Part shown: piece after piece, positions 28,544 to 36,867 of the stretch
Position numbering within the stretch: the stretch's first letter is position 1
Layout: every line of letters starts with the position of its first letter
Assembly: GCF_029910215.1 (NCBI RefSeq)
Contig: NZ_CP110396.1
Span: forward strand, 992,001 to 1,056,000
Source of the DNA: Paraburkholderia sp. D15
GTDB taxonomy: Bacteria; Pseudomonadota; Gammaproteobacteria; Burkholderiales; Burkholderiaceae
Reading direction: 5' to 3'
DNA: 64,000 bases
The notes under the pieces: model-generated
The model's input: the letters and a program-made list of their open reading frames with translations, nothing else
Database searches by the model: none
What the model was told of the DNA's origin: nothing
Made by a program: the position numbers and the translations under genes

Positions 28544-29902
28544 ATGAATCGCGGTAGCGCTGTGGACGTTCAAACCTTCATCAACGAGCATCCGTTCTCG
28601 CCGTTCCAGTGGCTCGTGTTTTTCATGTGCTTCGTGATCGTGCTGCTGGACGGTTTCGATACGGCCGCGATCGGTTTCATCGCGCCGTCGCTGATTGCCG
28701 AATGGGGCATCACGAAGCCCGCGCTCGCGCCGGTGCTGAGCGCGGCGCTGTTCGGTCTCGCGTGCGGCGCGCTCGTGTCGGGACCGCTCTCCGACCGCCT
28801 CGGGCGTCGTTCGATGCTGCTCGGCTCCGTGTCGCTGTTTGGCTTCGCGTGTCTCGCGTCGGCGTTCTCCGGCAACATCGAACAGCTGACCGCGCTGCGT
28901 TTCGTGACCGGCGTCGGACTCGGCGCGGCCATGCCGAACGCCGTGACCATGATGGGTGAATACTGCCCGGACCGGCGCCGCGCGACGCTGATCAATCTGA
29001 TGTTCTGCGGCTTTCCGCTTGGCGCCGCGTTCGGCGGGTTTCTCGCCGCGTGGATGATTCCGCATGCCGGCTGGCGCAGCGTGCTGCTGCTCGGCGGCAT
29101 CACGCCGCTGCTGCTGCTCGTGCTGCTGTTCGTGAAGCTGCCGGAGTCGGTGCGTTACATGGTCGCGAACGGCGCGCGAGCGGAGCGCATTCGTGCCGCG
29201 CTCGCGCGCATTTCGGCCGATGCCACCGAGGCGCCATCGTTCACGATGACCGAAAGCGCGCCGCAAACCGGCGGCAAGGGCATGGGCGTGGTGCTGTCGC
29301 GGGCGTACATCGCCGGATCGGTGATGCTGTGGGTCGCGTACTTCATGGGCCTCGTGATCTTCTACGCGTCGATCAACTGGATGCCGATCCTGCTGAAGGA
29401 CGCCGGCCTCACCCCGCAACGCGCGACGCTGATCGCCGCGCTGTTTCCGCTCGGCGGTGTAGGCGCGGTGCTGTGCGGCGTGCTGATGGACCGCTTCAAC
29501 GCGAACCGGATCATCGCCGCGTGCTACGCGTTGACGGCGGTCAGCGTGTACCTGATCGGCCAGGCGGTGGGCAACGTCGGCGCGCTGGTGGTGATCGTGT
29601 TCGTCGCGGGCGTGCTGATGAACACCGCGCAATCGTCGATGCCCGCGCTCGCCGCCGCGTTCTATCCGACCGAGGGACGCGGCACGGGCGTCGCGTGGAT
29701 GCTGGGCATCGGCCGCTTCGGCGGAATCGCGGGCTCGTTCCTCGTCGCGGAACTCGCGCGCCGCCATGTCTCGTTCGGCGGCATCTTCGCGATGATCGCG
29801 GTGGCCGGTTTGATCGCGTGTGTAGCGTTGCTGATCAAGCAGGCGGCGCGGCCTTATGTCGCGACGCCGGCGGCGGCGAAGGCGGAATCGTTCGGGCATT
29901 GA
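28544..29902 (+). CDS. MFS transporter, aromatic acid:H+ symporter-like
   Basis: A 452-residue transporter with about 12 membrane helices. It has the AAHS-type D-G-F-D motif in TM1 (LLDGFDTAAIGFIAPSL, near residue 35) and the loop motif SGPLSDRLGRRSML between TM2 and TM3. Relatives (PcaK, BenK) import aromatic acids or other organic acids. The ATG has GAGAGGAG upstream. Its position suggests it imports the substrate handled by the hydrolase and dehydrogenase. Confidence 0.85.
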   Translation: MNRGSAVDVQTFINEHPFSPFQWLVFFMCFVIVLLDGFDTAAIGFIAPSLIAEWGITKPALAPVLSAALFGLACGALVSGPLSDRLGRRSMLLGSVSLFGFACLASAFSGNIEQLTALRFVTGVGLGAAMPNAVTMMGEYCPDRRRATLINLMFCGFPLGAAFGGFLAAWMIPHAGWRSVLLLGGITPLLLLVLLFVKLPESVRYMVANGARAERIRAALARISADATEAPSFTMTESAPQTGGKGMGVVLSRAYIAGSVMLWVAYFMGLVIFYASINWMPILLKDAGLTPQRATLIAALFPLGGVGAVLCGVLMDRFNANRIIAACYALTAVSVYLIGQAVGNVGALVVIVFVAGVLMNTAQSSMPALAAAFYPTEGRGTGVAWMLGIGRFGGIAGSFLVAELARRHVSFGGIFAMIAVAGLIACVALLIKQAARPYVATPAAAKAESFGH

Positions 29903-30127
29903 CGAACCCGAATGCGTGCAACGCGGTCCATTCCGTGAGGCCTGGCGATGCGTGGCGAGCGCCGACACCTGCCCGCCACAATTCAACCAGAACCGGCCGA
30001 TACGCGGCCGCAAAAAACGTCGCGCGTCACTTCCCGATACACTACGCGGTTCTTTATTCGTCCGGCCGCCGCGAAAGCCGATGCCATCGCGGGCACGCCG
30101 GACTCATCCAATGACAGGATTCAGGTC

Positions 30128-30460
30128 ATGAAACGCGTAGTGGTAGGCGCGCTGCTGGCAGCGGCGTGCGTGATCGGGACGGCGACGCCAGCCGTCGCGC
30201 AAACGGTCAGCAATCAATGTTTCGCGCTCGGCGATATCGCCGCCCAGGTCGCGTCGTGGCGCGCGCACAAGAAGACCAAAGCCCAGGCGCTCGATCAGAC
30301 CGCCAAATACTATGCGGATGCGTCCGACCGTCAGGCCGTCGACGCGATCATCGAAAAGATCTACGCGCCGGACGCGCCGCGTATGACGCCGGATCAGGCG
30401 AGCATGGCGTTCACGTCGGAGTGCGTGGACCGGCAAAAAGCGCAGACGCCCAAACAGTAG
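30128..30460 (+). CDS. Small secreted protein of unknown function
   Basis: A 110-residue protein with a clear signal peptide (MKRVVVGALLAAACVIGTAT, cleavage near AVAQ). The mature part is about 85 residues, with two cysteines (NQCFALG and SECVDRQ) that could pair. ATG 30128 is chosen as the start of the signal; the open frame upstream has no export signal. No known family recognised. Confidence 0.7.
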   Translation: MKRVVVGALLAAACVIGTATPAVAQTVSNQCFALGDIAAQVASWRAHKKTKAQALDQTAKYYADASDRQAVDAIIEKIYAPDAPRMTPDQASMAFTSECVDRQKAQTPKQ

Positions 30461-30476
30461 CGCTGTCTTCGAGCGC

Positions 30477-31187
30477 CTACTTCATCCGCAACGACTGCCC
30501 TGCCACCCGCACGTTCGATTCGACACCCGGCAGCGACAGCAAACGCCTCAACACATCGCTGTCCGGGCCCACGGTCGAAAAACCTTGTCCCGACGCAAAG
30601 CCGAAATCCCACACGATGACGCTGCGTCCGTTGGGATCGCCATTCATCCGGATGCTGTTCAGCGACGCGAGCGGATACACGCGCTCGTGCAGATCGAACA
30701 GATCGCGCACGTAGATGTCCGTCTGCGTGACGATTTCATAGCGGCGCAGGCACGGCACGCTGAGCAACAGGAACACCGCCGTGACGATCGCGAGCCGCTT
30801 GACGAAACCCGCAACCGAAAGCGGCGGCGTGCGCGCGCGTTTCTTCCGCTGCTGTGTGGACGAGGCACGCGCCGCCTTCCGGTCAGCGCCGATGAACGAC
30901 AGACTCATCGTCAGAAACGTCACCCACCACAGCGTGATTAGCGGACCCAAGGGCATGTCCAGCAGCGGGATCGAAAAGATGCCGATGAAGCTCGCCGGAA
31001 AATCCCACAGGCCCACGTTCGACGTGAACCCCAGATTGCGATACGTGCCGGGCGCATGCGGAATCAGCGTCGCCGTGGCCAGATGCTTGAGCCCGACGAG
31101 CACCGGCCAACACAACAGCGCCGCGCAAAACCAGCCGAGTACCACGACGGCGAAACAGACGACGAGGGAGACGTTCTTTTTTATCAT
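30477..31187 (-). CDS. Membrane protein of unknown function
   Basis: A 236-residue protein with an N-terminal hydrophobic helix (LVVCFAVVVLGWFCAALLCW), a second and third helix (about residues 75-105) and a further one near 135-155, then a soluble C-terminal domain of about 80 residues (RYEIVTQTDIYVRDLFDLHE). ATG 31187 is chosen because it starts with two Lys before the hydrophobic segment. It is convergent with the small secreted-protein gene, 16 bp apart. No family recognised. Confidence 0.6.
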   Translation of the reverse strand: MIKKNVSLVVCFAVVVLGWFCAALLCWPVLVGLKHLATATLIPHAPGTYRNLGFTSNVGLWDFPASFIGIFSIPLLDMPLGPLITLWWVTFLTMSLSFIGADRKAARASSTQQRKKRARTPPLSVAGFVKRLAIVTAVFLLLSVPCLRRYEIVTQTDIYVRDLFDLHERVYPLASLNSIRMNGDPNGRSVIVWDFGFASGQGFSTVGPDSDVLRRLLSLPGVESNVRVAGQSLRMK

Positions 31188-31347
31188 GAGAGTCTGGAAG
31201 AAATAGCGCACGTCCGGCCGGCGCAAGGTTGCAACCGCAACTTTCCCTGCGGCGGATGCGCGTGCATGATAGCAACGATGTCCGGCGCAGCACGACGAAC
31301 CGCGCTGTCACGACCTTTCCCCTCATCCCGCAGGAACTCTCTCCGTT

Positions 31348-31758
31348 ATGGCGGACTATTTGAACGCGGCAGCCCTGCTTGCCCTCGCACGCGAAGCCGA
31401 AGCAAAACAGGAAGCAGGCGCGCCGACACCTTGTTCGTGCACGAAAACGCCGCTGGACGGCTGGCAATCGCAACCGCTATCGCTCGACGAAACGCAATTC
31501 GATGAAATCGGCACGCTGCTGCCGGAAGACGACCCGGAGCCGACCTTCAGCGAGCATTTGCCGGGCGACACGAATTACTGGTCGGCGGATGCGCCGGTCG
31601 CCCCGCGCTACTTTCCGTACAACCGCTGTACGGTCTGGCGATGCGCGTCGTGCGCACGGCTTTATCTGCGTTACACGGAAGGCGGCGGGTATTTTGTCGA
31701 TCGCCGGATACGCGCGTTGCGGGCGGCGTTGATCGAGGACGTGCCACTGCCGGCGTGA
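31348..31758 (+). CDS. Hypothetical protein with a possible zinc-binding cysteine cluster
   Basis: A 136-residue acidic protein. Cysteines lie in TPCSCTKTP (C29, C31) and NRCTVWRCASCARLYLRY (C93, C98, C101 approx.), a spacing that could hold a zinc ion. No signal peptide and no family I recognise. It has its own space between a divergent membrane-protein gene and a convergent AraC regulator. Confidence 0.55.
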   Translation: MADYLNAAALLALAREAEAKQEAGAPTPCSCTKTPLDGWQSQPLSLDETQFDEIGTLLPEDDPEPTFSEHLPGDTNYWSADAPVAPRYFPYNRCTVWRCASCARLYLRYTEGGGYFVDRRIRALRAALIEDVPLPA

Positions 31759-31824
31759 ACCTTACTGGCGACGTGAGCGGCACGAACCGCACACGCGCCA
31801 CGACGGCACGACTGCACGACGCAT

Positions 31825-32679
31825 TCAATGCCCCGGCTTCAACGCCGCATACGTCCCGGGTGTGATGCCGTACGCGCGCTTGAACAGCCGGTTCAAGTGG
31901 CTCTGATCGTAGAAGCCGACGGCCGCGGCGGCGCTCGCCGCGTTGTGTCCCGTCGCGAGCAGGCGTTTCGCGGCGAGCAGCCGCACCTGCGTCGCGTACG
32001 CATGCGGCGGCAGACCGAACTCCTTGCAGAACGCGCGCGTCAGGTAATAGCGGCTGAGCCCGGCCAGTTCCGCGAGTTCATCGACTGACATATCGCGCTC
32101 GTAATTCGCCTCGATGTACTCGCGCACCTGCGCCATCTTGCGCGCTTCGTGCCGAGCCTCCCCGTATGCCTGCGCGGACTCTCCATAGCGGCCCACCAGC
32201 ATGCCCATCGCGCCCCACCAGTTCGCCTGACGCTCCATCAGCGAAACGGCATGCGGCTGATCGAGACTCGCATGCGCCTTCACCAGCAAACCGGCCAGAT
32301 GCGGGTCCTGGTAGAGACCGGGTGGAATCAGCAGCGGACTGTCGCTGCGCGACTCCGGCGAAAACACCGCCGCCAGCGCGCCGATCCCCTGCATGTCGAG
32401 ATAGATGGCCCGGTAGATCCATTCGCGGCCTTCCCACACTTCGCCGCTGTGATATTCGCCGGGGCCGAACACCAGCACGCTGCCCGGTCCGGCAACCTCG
32501 CTGCCGGCGCGCGTGTGACACTGGCCCGCGCCGCTTTCGGTCATCACGATGACAAGTTCGTCGTGCAGGTGGCGGTCGAACTTGTGGTCGCCGTAGCGGG
32601 CGGTCGCGAGGCATGCGCCGTCGAGCGCGCCGTCGCGCCAGCAGACCACTTCCGGTTCGCTTTTATCGGATGTTTGCAT
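31825..32679 (-). CDS. AraC-family regulator with N-terminal cupin-like domain
   Basis: A 284-residue AraC-type regulator. The N-terminal part has cupin-type motifs (HKFDRHLHDELVIVMTE and GPGEYHSGE), and the C-terminal domain (about residues 183-284) has two HTHs, including ELAELAGLSRYYLTRAF. It begins 23 bp after alaX on the same strand, so the two may be cotranscribed. Amino-acid-exporter operons commonly carry AraC regulators of this type, but no exporter is present here. Confidence 0.82.
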   Translation of the reverse strand: MQTSDKSEPEVVCWRDGALDGACLATARYGDHKFDRHLHDELVIVMTESGAGQCHTRAGSEVAGPGSVLVFGPGEYHSGEVWEGREWIYRAIYLDMQGIGALAAVFSPESRSDSPLLIPPGLYQDPHLAGLLVKAHASLDQPHAVSLMERQANWWGAMGMLVGRYGESAQAYGEARHEARKMAQVREYIEANYERDMSVDELAELAGLSRYYLTRAFCKEFGLPPHAYATQVRLLAAKRLLATGHNAASAAAAVGFYDQSHLNRLFKRAYGITPGTYAALKPGH

Positions 32680-32702
32680 CGCTCGCCTCTCACTCCAACC
32701 CG

Positions 32703-33416
32703 TCAGACCAGCTCGATTCTGACACGCCGGTTGCGGCGCCCCTTATTTTCGATCTTGCCGATGCGGATCGGCCGCGATTGCGCGGTATTGGACAGATGCG
32801 TGCCGCCGCAGGCCTGGCGGTCCAGATCGCCGATCTCGACGATGCGCACGCGGCCATCCGAAGTCGGCGGCGGCGCCACCGAGAGGCTGCGGATCAGCCC
32901 CTGGGTCGTGCGCGCCTCGACGGCATCGACGTAGTAGATGCGCACGTCCAGCGCGCGGCGGATCGCTTCGTTGACGGGTTCGTCGAGCGCGCGCAACGCG
33001 TCGTTGTCGGCTTCAGGCAGATCGAAATCCATGCGCGCGGTGCCGTCGGCATTGATCTGCGCGCCGGTCACGAGCGCGCCCGCGAAGCGCTGGTACACCA
33101 GCGCGTTGAGAATGTGCGTGGCGGTATGAAGCTGCGCGACGGTCGAGCGGCGCGCGGCATCGATCGCCACGTGCACGTCGCCGTGCAATTCCACGGGTTC
33201 GTCCAGCAGATGCCAGAGCACGCCGCCTTCGGCCGCGACGCCCGTGATGCGCGCCGTGCCTGCCGCGTGCGTGAGCGTGGCGGCGTCCGACACCTGGCCG
33301 CCGCCGCCCGGATGCAGCGCGGAACGCGCCAGCACCACCGCGCCGGGCCGCGTGTCGAGCACCGTCGTGCCGAACTCCAGCAAGTCCGGCTGTTCATGGC
33401 AAAGATAGTGCGCCAC
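32703..33416 (-). CDS. Alanyl-tRNA editing protein (AlaX-like)
   Basis: A 237-residue trans-editing domain related to the AlaRS C-terminal editing domain. The zinc-binding H-x3-H is HTATHILN (near residue 97), completed by CGGTH near residue 203. It hydrolyses Ser- or Gly-mischarged tRNA-Ala. The start is GTG 33416 (reading MAHYLCHEQPDLLEF). It is followed by the AraC gene. Confidence 0.85.
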   Translation of the reverse strand: MAHYLCHEQPDLLEFGTTVLDTRPGAVVLARSALHPGGGGQVSDAATLTHAAGTARITGVAAEGGVLWHLLDEPVELHGDVHVAIDAARRSTVAQLHTATHILNALVYQRFAGALVTGAQINADGTARMDFDLPEADNDALRALDEPVNEAIRRALDVRIYYVDAVEARTTQGLIRSLSVAPPPTSDGRVRIVEIGDLDRQACGGTHLSNTAQSRPIRIGKIENKGRRNRRVRIELV

Positions 33417-33581
33417 CTTGAGGTTCCCCCATATAAGGCTGAGTACGGCAAGAATACTCAGCCGCGCGGGGCAACGTCTTGGTTAAAAATGCTCTTTCGC
33501 GACGCGAGCGGCGCCGGGAGGCAAACCGCCCGCACTCCCGACGCAACCGCAACGCAACCCCGGCGCAACCCCGGCGCCCCC

Positions 33582-35537
33582 CTAGCGCCGCTTCATCGCC
33601 GAACCGATCGCCGATTCGAGGTTGTCCTCCGGCTTGAGCGCCAGCGTGCGCATGATCGGCTGACGGCTCTTGCCCATCCCCTCCAGCACGTCGGCGCTGG
33701 CGGTCTGCGCCAGATGGCCGCCGACCGTCGAGCGCAGGTACGCGAGCGATTCCGTCTTCGACATGCCCAGATCGCGCATCAGCTGGCAGGCCTTCTTCAG
33801 ATCGGGATTCAAGCCCCCAGCGTCGTGATAGAAGTTTTCCAGCGAGCGCTTGCTGGTCGTTTCGCTCGAACTGTACGCGGTGAAGACGCGTTTCAGATCG
33901 TCCTGATCCGTCTCCTTGATCGCGCCCATCACCAGTTCGGTCGCGCGTTTCTTCACGAGGTCGGTCTCTTCCTTCTTGTGCGCGGTCGATTTCTTGTCGT
34001 TGATCCGGCTGAAGCCGATCGGCACGAAGCGGCTGATGTTCTGCTGGTTGACCTCGTGGCGCGCGAGCATCGCCTGATCGGCCCACGCCTGTTCGTCCGC
34101 CGCGCCGCCGCGGCGCAGCAGCCGCTGGGTCGTGACGTCGGCGATACGCGCCTCTTTCTTGTCGCGGTAGTGCTGCTTGAGCGACACGGCCGCGCCGCGG
34201 TTGTTGAGCACGTCGCGGCCCGACAGCAGCGCGCCGCCCGCGATCGCCGCCGGCGCGATGCCGTGCGTGCCCGCGGTGAGCGCCGCCGTCGCGCCCATGC
34301 CGACCACCGACATCGCGCCGCTGTACAGGTTCGAGCGCAGCCGCGTGCCGCCGTGCACATCGGCGATGTAGCGGCCCACCAGCACGTCGCGCATCTTGTC
34401 GCGATGGCCGTTCGGATCGTTGTCCGCGTCGTGGCTGATGATCGCGTTGACGAGCTGATGGCGCGACTCGAAGTCCTTGCGCTCCGCGACCTGCTCCAGG
34501 TTCAGCCGGGGCGCGACGTTTACGCCGCTCAGGTCGCCGCGCGCCGCCGGGTCCTTCAGATTGTTGCGGTAGCGGCTTTCGCGCGAATAGGCCGTCGCGG
34601 TGGCGTGCGCGGCGAGCGCGGTATTGACGGTCTCGTGCGTCGCGCTCGCGATGTACGCCGACTGCACGCCCGGCACCTTCCCGCCGACGAGACCGGAGAT
34701 CGCGCCGTTCGCGGGCTTCGTCTTGTTGGTGAGGTTGATCAGCGCGGTGTCGTTGTCGGTGCGGGTCCAGCGGCCGATCTTGCGCAGCCCCTTGCCGAAC
34801 GTCGACACCTCGGGGACGATGCGGCCGAGCGCTTCGCCGTGCGGACGCGGCGGCGGTGGCGGGTTCTGCGCGACCACGGGGGGGTGGCCGCCGGTGGGCG
34901 GTACGCCGCCCGGCGCGGTCTGGATCTCCTCGAAACGCACGTGCCTCACAGTGTCCGTCGCGGTGGCCGGTACGGTGGTGGTCGCGTTCGAGACCGGCTG
35001 ACGGCCCGAGCCGCTCGCCACCGCATTCGTGCGCGAGGTGCCCGACGTGCCCGAGGTGCCCGAGGTGCCCGAGGTCGATGCGCCCGGCACCGGCTTGCGC
35101 GGCACCTTGAAGGCCGGCGGCGGATTCCCGCTCGTGCCGTCGTTCAACGCGTTACCGTTCGAACGGCCTTGCAGCGCGAGCGCGGGGTCGCGCGGTGGCT
35201 CGGCCAACCGCGCTAACTTCGCCGAGCCGTCGGTGCGAGCCGTATCGACGGTCGGCGCCGTCTGTTGCAGCGACGGCACCGGCTTGCGCGCCACCTTGAA
35301 CTGCTTCGCGCCCTCGAGGCCGCCGCCCGTGCTGCTGGACGACGCGGCATTCGTCTGCGCGCGATTCTGCGTGAGCGTGGCGAGCCCGGACAGCATCGGC
35401 TGCTTGCCGGATTCGTCCAGCGCCTTGCCTTTTCCCTTGTCCTTGCCGACGTCCCGAAGCTCGAACGACTCGCCGTCCTGCGCGTTCCGAAGTTGAACCT
35501 GAGCGGCATTGCTCGACTGGGTGTCGTTGGTCCTCAA
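33582..35537 (-). CDS. Large candidate T3SS-secreted protein (effector or translocator)
   Basis: A 651-residue protein I do not recognise. The N-terminal half (to about residue 260) is low-complexity, rich in Ser, Thr, Pro and Gly, with a perfect TSG-type 9-bp repeat near 35037-35074. A globular helical half follows, with a hydrophobic stretch at about 408-442 (MSVVGMGATAALTAGTHGIA) and a conserved-looking, all-helical C-terminus (LMRDLGMSKTESLAYLRS). An unstructured polar N-terminus plus a hydrophobic segment is typical of Hrp effectors and translocators. I chose the TTG at 35537 because AAGGAG lies 7 nt upstream; a GTG at 35564 would place that signal inside the gene. It lies next to the harpin gene in the T3SS cluster, and a hrpII box lies just upstream. 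Confidence 0.7.
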   Translation of the reverse strand: MRTNDTQSSNAAQVQLRNAQDGESFELRDVGKDKGKGKALDESGKQPMLSGLATLTQNRAQTNAASSSSTGGGLEGAKQFKVARKPVPSLQQTAPTVDTARTDGSAKLARLAEPPRDPALALQGRSNGNALNDGTSGNPPPAFKVPRKPVPGASTSGTSGTSGTSGTSRTNAVASGSGRQPVSNATTTVPATATDTVRHVRFEEIQTAPGGVPPTGGHPPVVAQNPPPPPRPHGEALGRIVPEVSTFGKGLRKIGRWTRTDNDTALINLTNKTKPANGAISGLVGGKVPGVQSAYIASATHETVNTALAAHATATAYSRESRYRNNLKDPAARGDLSGVNVAPRLNLEQVAERKDFESRHQLVNAIISHDADNDPNGHRDKMRDVLVGRYIADVHGGTRLRSNLYSGAMSVVGMGATAALTAGTHGIAPAAIAGGALLSGRDVLNNRGAAVSLKQHYRDKKEARIADVTTQRLLRRGGAADEQAWADQAMLARHEVNQQNISRFVPIGFSRINDKKSTAHKKEETDLVKKRATELVMGAIKETDQDDLKRVFTAYSSSETTSKRSLENFYHDAGGLNPDLKKACQLMRDLGMSKTESLAYLRSTVGGHLAQTASADVLEGMGKSRQPIMRTLALKPEDNLESAIGSAMKRR

Positions 35538-35583
35538 GACAGTCTCCTTCCGTGCGGTCCACACGGTTGAACATACGGTTCGG

Positions 35584-35607
35584 CGAACGGCGCGCGGCCG
35601 GCGCGAA
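35584..35607 (-). promoter_or_regulatory. hrpII-type box upstream of the candidate effector
   Basis: On the minus strand TTCG-N16-TTCG is perfect (TTCG at 35607-35604 and 35587-35584). It is only 47 bp from the chosen start, and I found no YANNNT -10 element at the usual 30-32 nt. The region is rich in CGAA, so chance occurrence is possible. The box may be displaced or non-functional. Confidence 0.45.
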
Positions 35608-35656
35608 GGCGCCGGTGCCGCGCGAACCGCGTGTCGATTCAGACGGTACGTCCCGT

Positions 35657-36403
35657 TCAGAAATCGTTCTTCTGATTCAGGTCGCCTGCGCTGACCGTCA
35701 CTTGCGACGACGAGAAGTTGACGTTGCCGCCATCGCCTTCCGTGCCGCGCGTGCCGTTCTGCGCCTCGATGATTGCGCCGGCCAGGCCGCCCTTGCCGCC
35801 GGTTTCGAGACGCTGGATTTCCTTCGTCGCGCCCGAGTTCAGCGACACCGAACCGTCCTTGTTGATCTGGCCGACCGAATTGCCGCTGCCGTTGTACAGC
35901 GTGCCGTTCGAGTCCGCCTGCAGATGCAGCGCTTCGCCGCCGGCCTTCGTGTTCAGCTTCACGTCGTGCAGACCCTGCCCCTGGCCCGAGCCGTTGCCGA
36001 AGCCGCCGGCACCGCCCACGCCACCCGCGCCGCCGCCGAAGCCGCCCGCGCCACCCAGGCCGCCCGCGCCGCCGCCGCCGAAGTTGCCCGCGCCACCGGC
36101 ACCGCCGCCGCTGCCGCCGCCCGAGCCGCCTTGTTGCAGCGCCTGCAAGTCCTGCATCAGTTGCTGAATGGCGCTCATGTCGCCGCCACCGCCCGTCGTG
36201 TTCGCGCCGGTCGCGCCGCCGCTGCCGCCGCCACCGTTGTTACCGCCGGTGGCGCCCTGTCCGCCGTTCAGAAGCTGCTCGATGTCCTGCAACACCTTCG
36301 CGATGGCCTGGCCGCCGCCACCGCCGATTCCGCTGCTTTCCGGCGAGAAGTTCGAAACGCCACTGGATGAATTCAGGAACGCTGAAGTAATCGAATTGCT
36401 CAT
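35657..36403 (-). CDS. Glycine-rich harpin-like protein (Hpa1/PopA type)
   Basis: A 248-residue protein with no cysteine and long Gly-rich stretches (about residues 24-32, 47-77 and 95-145, with GGAGGFGG-type repeats), flanked by Gln/Leu-rich helices (AIAKVLQDIEQLLNGG and MSAIQQLMQDLQALQQG). This is the composition of harpins: heat-stable, secreted through the T3SS and active at the plant surface. The C-terminal 100 residues (LHDVKLNTKAGG onward) look like a small beta-rich pectate-lyase-like domain, also found in some harpins (HrpW, HopAK1-like). The gene has a hrpII box and -10 element upstream. Confidence 0.78.
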   Translation of the reverse strand: MSNSITSAFLNSSSGVSNFSPESSGIGGGGGQAIAKVLQDIEQLLNGGQGATGGNNGGGGSGGATGANTTGGGGDMSAIQQLMQDLQALQQGGSGGGSGGGAGGAGNFGGGGAGGLGGAGGFGGGAGGVGGAGGFGNGSGQGQGLHDVKLNTKAGGEALHLQADSNGTLYNGSGNSVGQINKDGSVSLNSGATKEIQRLETGGKGGLAGAIIEAQNGTRGTEGDGGNVNFSSSQVTVSAGDLNQKNDF

Positions 36404-36484
36404 GCTGTTGTGCTCCCGCTGAGGAAGAGTTGAGTTCGATAAGGAATCGGCCGCGCGAAACGGGCGCGGCCCAATTCATCGCAC

Positions 36485-36546
36485 AGACTAGGAGCGTGCG
36501 CGTGCAAAGCGGGGAGTCGATGCGAAGCCGCGTCGCGCGAGCCGAA
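36485..36546 (-). promoter_or_regulatory. hrpII box and -10 element of the harpin gene
   Basis: Minus strand: TTCG (36546-36543), 16 nt, TTCG (36526-36523), then 32 nt, then TAGTCT (36490-36485), which fits YANNNT. This is the spacing known for HrpB/HrpX-dependent promoters. It sits 82 bp upstream of the harpin ATG. The 36404-36867 gap contains no gene: it holds this promoter, a divergent one and a repeat. Confidence 0.8.
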
Positions 36547-36602
36547 CCCGTCGCGCGACAAAATCCGCCGCGCGTGAAACCGCGCGGCGACATCGCGCGA
36601 GG

Positions 36603-36664
36603 TTCGTCTGCACGCTCAACGCTTCGCGCAGGCGAGCCGCCGGGCGTGTGGCATCGCGGACAAT
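36603..36664 (+). promoter_or_regulatory. hrpII box upstream of the hrpB1-like gene
   Basis: Plus strand: TTCG (36603-36606), 16 nt, TTCG (36623-36626), both exact. At 32 nt downstream GACAAT (36659-36664) has the A and T of a -10 element but G instead of the pyrimidine. The start of the next gene is about 200 bp further on, so the mRNA would have a long leader that includes the 9-bp repeat. Confidence 0.65.
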
Positions 36665-36703
36665 CCGGAGGCCATCGCGAGGAGCGGCGACGTCCCCGAC
36701 GTT

Positions 36704-36748
36704 CGTGACAGACGTGACAGACGTGACGGTCGTGACGTGCGTGACGTC
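36704..36748 (+). repeat. 9-bp tandem repeat CGTGACNNN, five units
   Basis: Units CGTGACAGA, CGTGACAGA, CGTGACGGT, CGTGACGTG and CGTGACGTC run head to tail. They lie between the hrpII box at 36603 and the gene at 36868, in a stretch with no convincing ORF: the frame of that gene contains TGA in every unit. If transcribed it is in the 5' leader. Confidence 0.9.
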
Positions 36749-36867
36749 CGCCCCATTCGCGACATGCTCGACGTCACGCATGCGCGGCATGCGGCAACGC
36801 GTGTCCGCGTCGCTGCTCGCCGGCCGAATCCATACGCGATGTTCACCACGCCTTCGGAGCCAACATC

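Noticed and set aside
33551..33575. GCAACCCCGGC direct repeat downstream of the candidate effector
   Set aside because: Only two copies, in a C-rich stretch; too weak to call a feature.
32613..35216. 867-codon plus-strand frame across alaX and the candidate effector
   Set aside because: It crosses two genes with better start sites and recognisable domains and is Arg/Ala/His-rich throughout.
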